DNA from: DASPKO01 sp035628055
Lineage (GTDB): Bacteria; Planctomycetota; Phycisphaerae; Phycisphaerales; UBA1924
Reading direction: 5' to 3'
NCBI GenBank assembly: GCA_035628055.1
Contig: DASPKO010000319.1
Location: forward strand, 1-14,044
Length of the DNA: 14,044 nt
The translations under genes were made by a program, and so were the position numbers. Within the stretch, counting starts at the first letter, position 1. Each line of letters starts with the position of its first letter. The notes under the pieces are model-generated. The model did not search any database and was not told the origin of the DNA. It saw only the letters and a program-made list of their open reading frames with translations. This document shows positions 13,284 to 14,044 of this stretch, piece after piece.

Positions 13284-14044
13284 ATGCTCGCCGCCGCGGC
13301 CCCGCCGGGACGAATCCAACGGCTCCCCCCGCTGCTGGTGAACCAGATCGCGGCGGGCGAGGTGGTGGAGCGGCCCGCCTCGGTCGTGAAGGAGCTCCTG
13401 GACAACGCCCTCGACGCGGGGGCGACGCGCGTCGCGGTCGAGCTGGAGGCGGGCGGCGTCGAGCTGGTCCAGGTGACCGACGACGGCACCGGCATCGGCG
13501 CCGAAGAGCTCCCCCTCGCCCTCGCCGCGCACGCGACCAGCAAGATCGCCTCCGCGGCCGACCTCGACCGCATCGCGACCCTGGGATTCCGAGGCGAGGC
13601 GCTCGCCTCGATCGTCTCGGTGGCACGGGTGAGCCTGCTCTCGCGGCCCCGGGACCAGCCGCACGCCGGGCTCATCGAGGCCGAGGGCGACGCGCTGGGC
13701 GCGGTGGTTCCCGCGGCCGGTCCGCCCGGCACGCGCGTGCGCGTGCGCAACCTCTTTTTCAATACCCCGGCACGCCGCAAGTTCCTGCGAACACTCGCGA
13801 CCGAGCAGGGCCACTGCCTCGAGACGGCCTCGGCCCTGGCGCTTTCGCACCCGGGCGTGGGGTTCGTCCTGCGCTGCGACGGCCGGGCCGTGCTCGATCT
13901 GCCCCCCGGGCAATCGCCCCGCGAGCGCGCCCTGGCGGTCCTGGGGCCGGAACTCGCTCCCGAGCTGCTCGAAGTCGGCGCCGACGAGTTCGACGACTCC
14001 CGCGGCGTGGCCCTGTGGGGGCTGGCGGGCACGCCCGCGCTGGC
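13284..14044 (+). CDS. mutL: DNA mismatch repair protein MutL, N-terminal part; cut by window edge
   Basis: This is the GHKL ATPase that couples MutS mismatch recognition to strand incision or helicase recruitment. The frame stays open from ATG 13284 to the window end: 253 full codons, so the dimerisation domain is missing. The N-terminus reads IQRLPPLLVNQIAAGEVVER (11-30). VVKELLDNALDAGA follows, with Glu37 (equivalent to the general base Glu29 of E. coli) and Asn41 (Mg2+ ligand, equivalent to Asn33). DDGTGI (66-71) is the ATP-adenine motif, HATSKI (83-88) and GFRGEAL (101-107) form the ATP lid, and FFNTPARRKFLR completes the signature. All catalytic residues are present, so the enzyme looks intact as far as it can be read. 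The gene follows a decayed gmd-like fragment and has no Shine-Dalgarno. Whether the missing C-terminus carries an endonuclease motif cannot be seen here. Confidence 0.97.
   Translation, partial: MLAAAAPPGRIQRLPPLLVNQIAAGEVVERPASVVKELLDNALDAGATRVAVELEAGGVELVQVTDDGTGIGAEELPLALAAHATSKIASAADLDRIATLGFRGEALASIVSVARVSLLSRPRDQPHAGLIEAEGDALGAVVPAAGPPGTRVRVRNLFFNTPARRKFLRTLATEQGHCLETASALALSHPGVGFVLRCDGRAVLDLPPGQSPRERALAVLGPELAPELLEVGADEFDDSRGVALWGLAGTPAL

Noticed and set aside
13082..14032. A 316-codon minus-strand open frame at the right end
   Set aside because: Antisense to mutL, which has all its conserved motifs in the plus frame; the minus translation is Ser/Arg/Ala-rich and unlike a protein family.

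Overview
This is a very GC-rich bacterial chromosomal segment (coding third positions are almost all G or C). The gene mix fits a Planctomycetota-like organism: a signal-peptide DUF5117/DUF4953-type zinc metalloprotease, a DnaB with a long glycine-rich tail, a succinyl-CoA ligase beta subunit with no alpha subunit beside it, an HDOD regulator and a bacterial ALG10-like membrane glycosyltransferase. The phylum is inferred from gene content only, with moderate confidence. I see no tRNA, rRNA, CRISPR array, insertion sequence or phage gene.

Layout. At the left edge (1-267, minus) is the N-terminus of an exported protein that looks like an efflux membrane-fusion subunit. Divergent from it is a DegT/DnrJ/EryC1-type sugar aminotransferase (506-1684, plus). 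This converges on three spaced minus-strand genes read right to left: pdxH (5229-4504), an HDOD-domain protein (4392-3190) and sucC (3047-1698). dnaB (5343-7094, plus) diverges from pdxH and converges on a 988-residue secreted metalloprotease (10188-7222, minus); a 12-bp-stem bidirectional terminator separates the two stops. Next come a UbiA-family polyprenyl-phosphate phosphoribosyltransferase-like gene (11427-10399, minus) and, divergent from it, an ALG10-like GT-C glycosyltransferase (about 11604-12977, plus). The right end holds a decayed fragment that begins like GDP-mannose 4,6-dehydratase (13017-13213) and the 5' part of mutL (13284 to the edge).

How the genes work together. Most are housekeeping genes (vitamin B6 salvage, TCA cycle, replication, mismatch repair) with no tight operon. 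The one functional pairing that stands out is the divergent UbiA/GT-C pair. One enzyme is predicted to make a polyprenyl-phosphate-linked pentose, and the other belongs to a fold class that uses polyprenyl-phosphate sugars as donors. The gmd remnant and the sugar aminotransferase also suggest a glycan-rich envelope. The most distinctive single-gene features are an SSB-like acidic tip on DnaB and the bacterial ALG10-type enzyme.
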